In this document: positions 5,153 through 5,255 of the stretch, in pieces
Numbering within the stretch: position 1 is the stretch's first letter
Layout of the letters: each line of letters begins with the position of its first letter
Source of the DNA: Spongiibacteraceae bacterium
GTDB lineage: Bacteria; Pseudomonadota; Gammaproteobacteria; Pseudomonadales; PIVM01
Assembly (NCBI GenBank): GCA_030618505.1
Contig: JAUXDF010000251.1
Span: 1 to 5,255 of the forward strand
Direction: 5' to 3'
DNA: 5,255 nucleotides
Notes under the pieces: generated by a model
Databases searched by the model: none
Seen by the model: only the letters and a program-made list of their open reading frames with translations
Told to the model about the DNA's origin: nothing
Translations under genes and position numbers: made by a program

Positions 5153-5255
5153 TACCGGCTCCCGGGTTTGCAACCTCAAGATTTCTTATTTGCTCCATTC
5201 TTTGCTTACTGATCTTTTGTGCGTCTTTTAGTCGTTTATTATATTGTTTTGTCCA
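5142..5255 (-). CDS. C-terminal tail of an unrecognised protein, cut by window edge
   Basis: On the minus strand one frame stays open from the window edge to a TGA at 5142-5144 and gives 37 residues beginning WTKQYNKRLKDAQKISKQRM and ending NPGAGNGG. The other two minus frames hit stops within the first 30 nt. The stretch is rich in Lys, Gln and Arg with spaced hydrophobics, as in an amphipathic helix or coiled coil, then a flexible Gly/Asn end. It overlaps the downstream membrane-protein gene by 11 bp, and that gene's ribosome binding site lies inside it, a normal arrangement for coupled genes. A frame this short can stay open by chance, so the call leans on the overlap and composition. The family is unknown. 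Confidence 0.5.
   Translation of the reverse strand, partial: WTKQYNKRLKDAQKISKQRMEQIRNLEVANPGAGNGG
5159..5163 (-). promoter_or_regulatory. Ribosome binding site GGGAG of the membrane-protein gene
   Basis: On the minus strand GGGAG stands 6 nt before ATG 5152 and lies within the end of the upstream coding frame. It supports the 5152 start over TTG 5179. Confidence 0.6.

Noticed and set aside
5153..5179. TTG 5179 as start of the membrane protein
   Set aside because: It lacks a good ribosome binding site, while ATG 5152 has GGGAG at 6 nt.
1..5255. CRISPR array, tRNA, rRNA, toxin-antitoxin, phage or transposase genes
   Set aside because: No regularly spaced repeats, RNA gene signatures or matching protein motifs were found on either strand.

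Overview
The window looks like chromosomal DNA from a Gram-negative, probably marine, gammaproteobacterium. The evidence is an outer-membrane DUF1302 protein paired with a periplasmic DUF1329 protein, a UspE-type tandem universal stress protein, ordinary AGAGG-like ribosome binding sites, and a GC content that looks like the mid-40s percent by eye. I cannot fix the genus. The gene mix would fit lipid-, sterol- or hydrocarbon-degrading gammaproteobacteria, but that is inference.

Region 1 (1-2670, + strand) is a two-gene operon. A DUF1302 gene enters from the left edge without its start, and 39 nt later comes a complete DUF1329 gene with a Sec signal peptide. These two families are commonly encoded side by side. 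They are thought to act at the outer membrane and in the periplasm, often near lipid, terpene or ester catabolism genes, but their biochemical role is unsettled.

Region 2 (2671-2887) is non-coding and repeat-rich. It begins at the DUF1329 stop codon with a 144-bp nested palindrome bounded by inverted ends and a 4-bp direct repeat, which resembles a MITE. Next to it is a GGGAGAGGG-type inverted repeat of a kind common between proteobacterial genes, here apparently interrupted by about 21 nt. Either could end transcription between the converging DUF1329 and UspE-like genes.

Region 3 (2888-3808, - strand) is a complete UspE-like protein. The 347-nt gap upstream (3809-4155) separates it from a divergent gene. 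The gap holds a candidate promoter, an FNR/ANR-like half-palindrome and a small palindrome in the leader.

Region 4 (4156-4608, + strand) is a small SnoaL/NTF2-like protein related to the scytalone dehydratase group. It converges, with a 16-nt gap, on region 5 (4625-5255, - strand). Region 5 holds a single-pass membrane protein of unknown function and, overlapping its start by 11 bp, the tail of another unrecognised gene that runs off the right edge.

No rRNA, tRNA, CRISPR array, phage module or known defence system was seen. The least explained pieces are the palindromic element after DUF1329 and the overlapping membrane-protein pair at the right edge.
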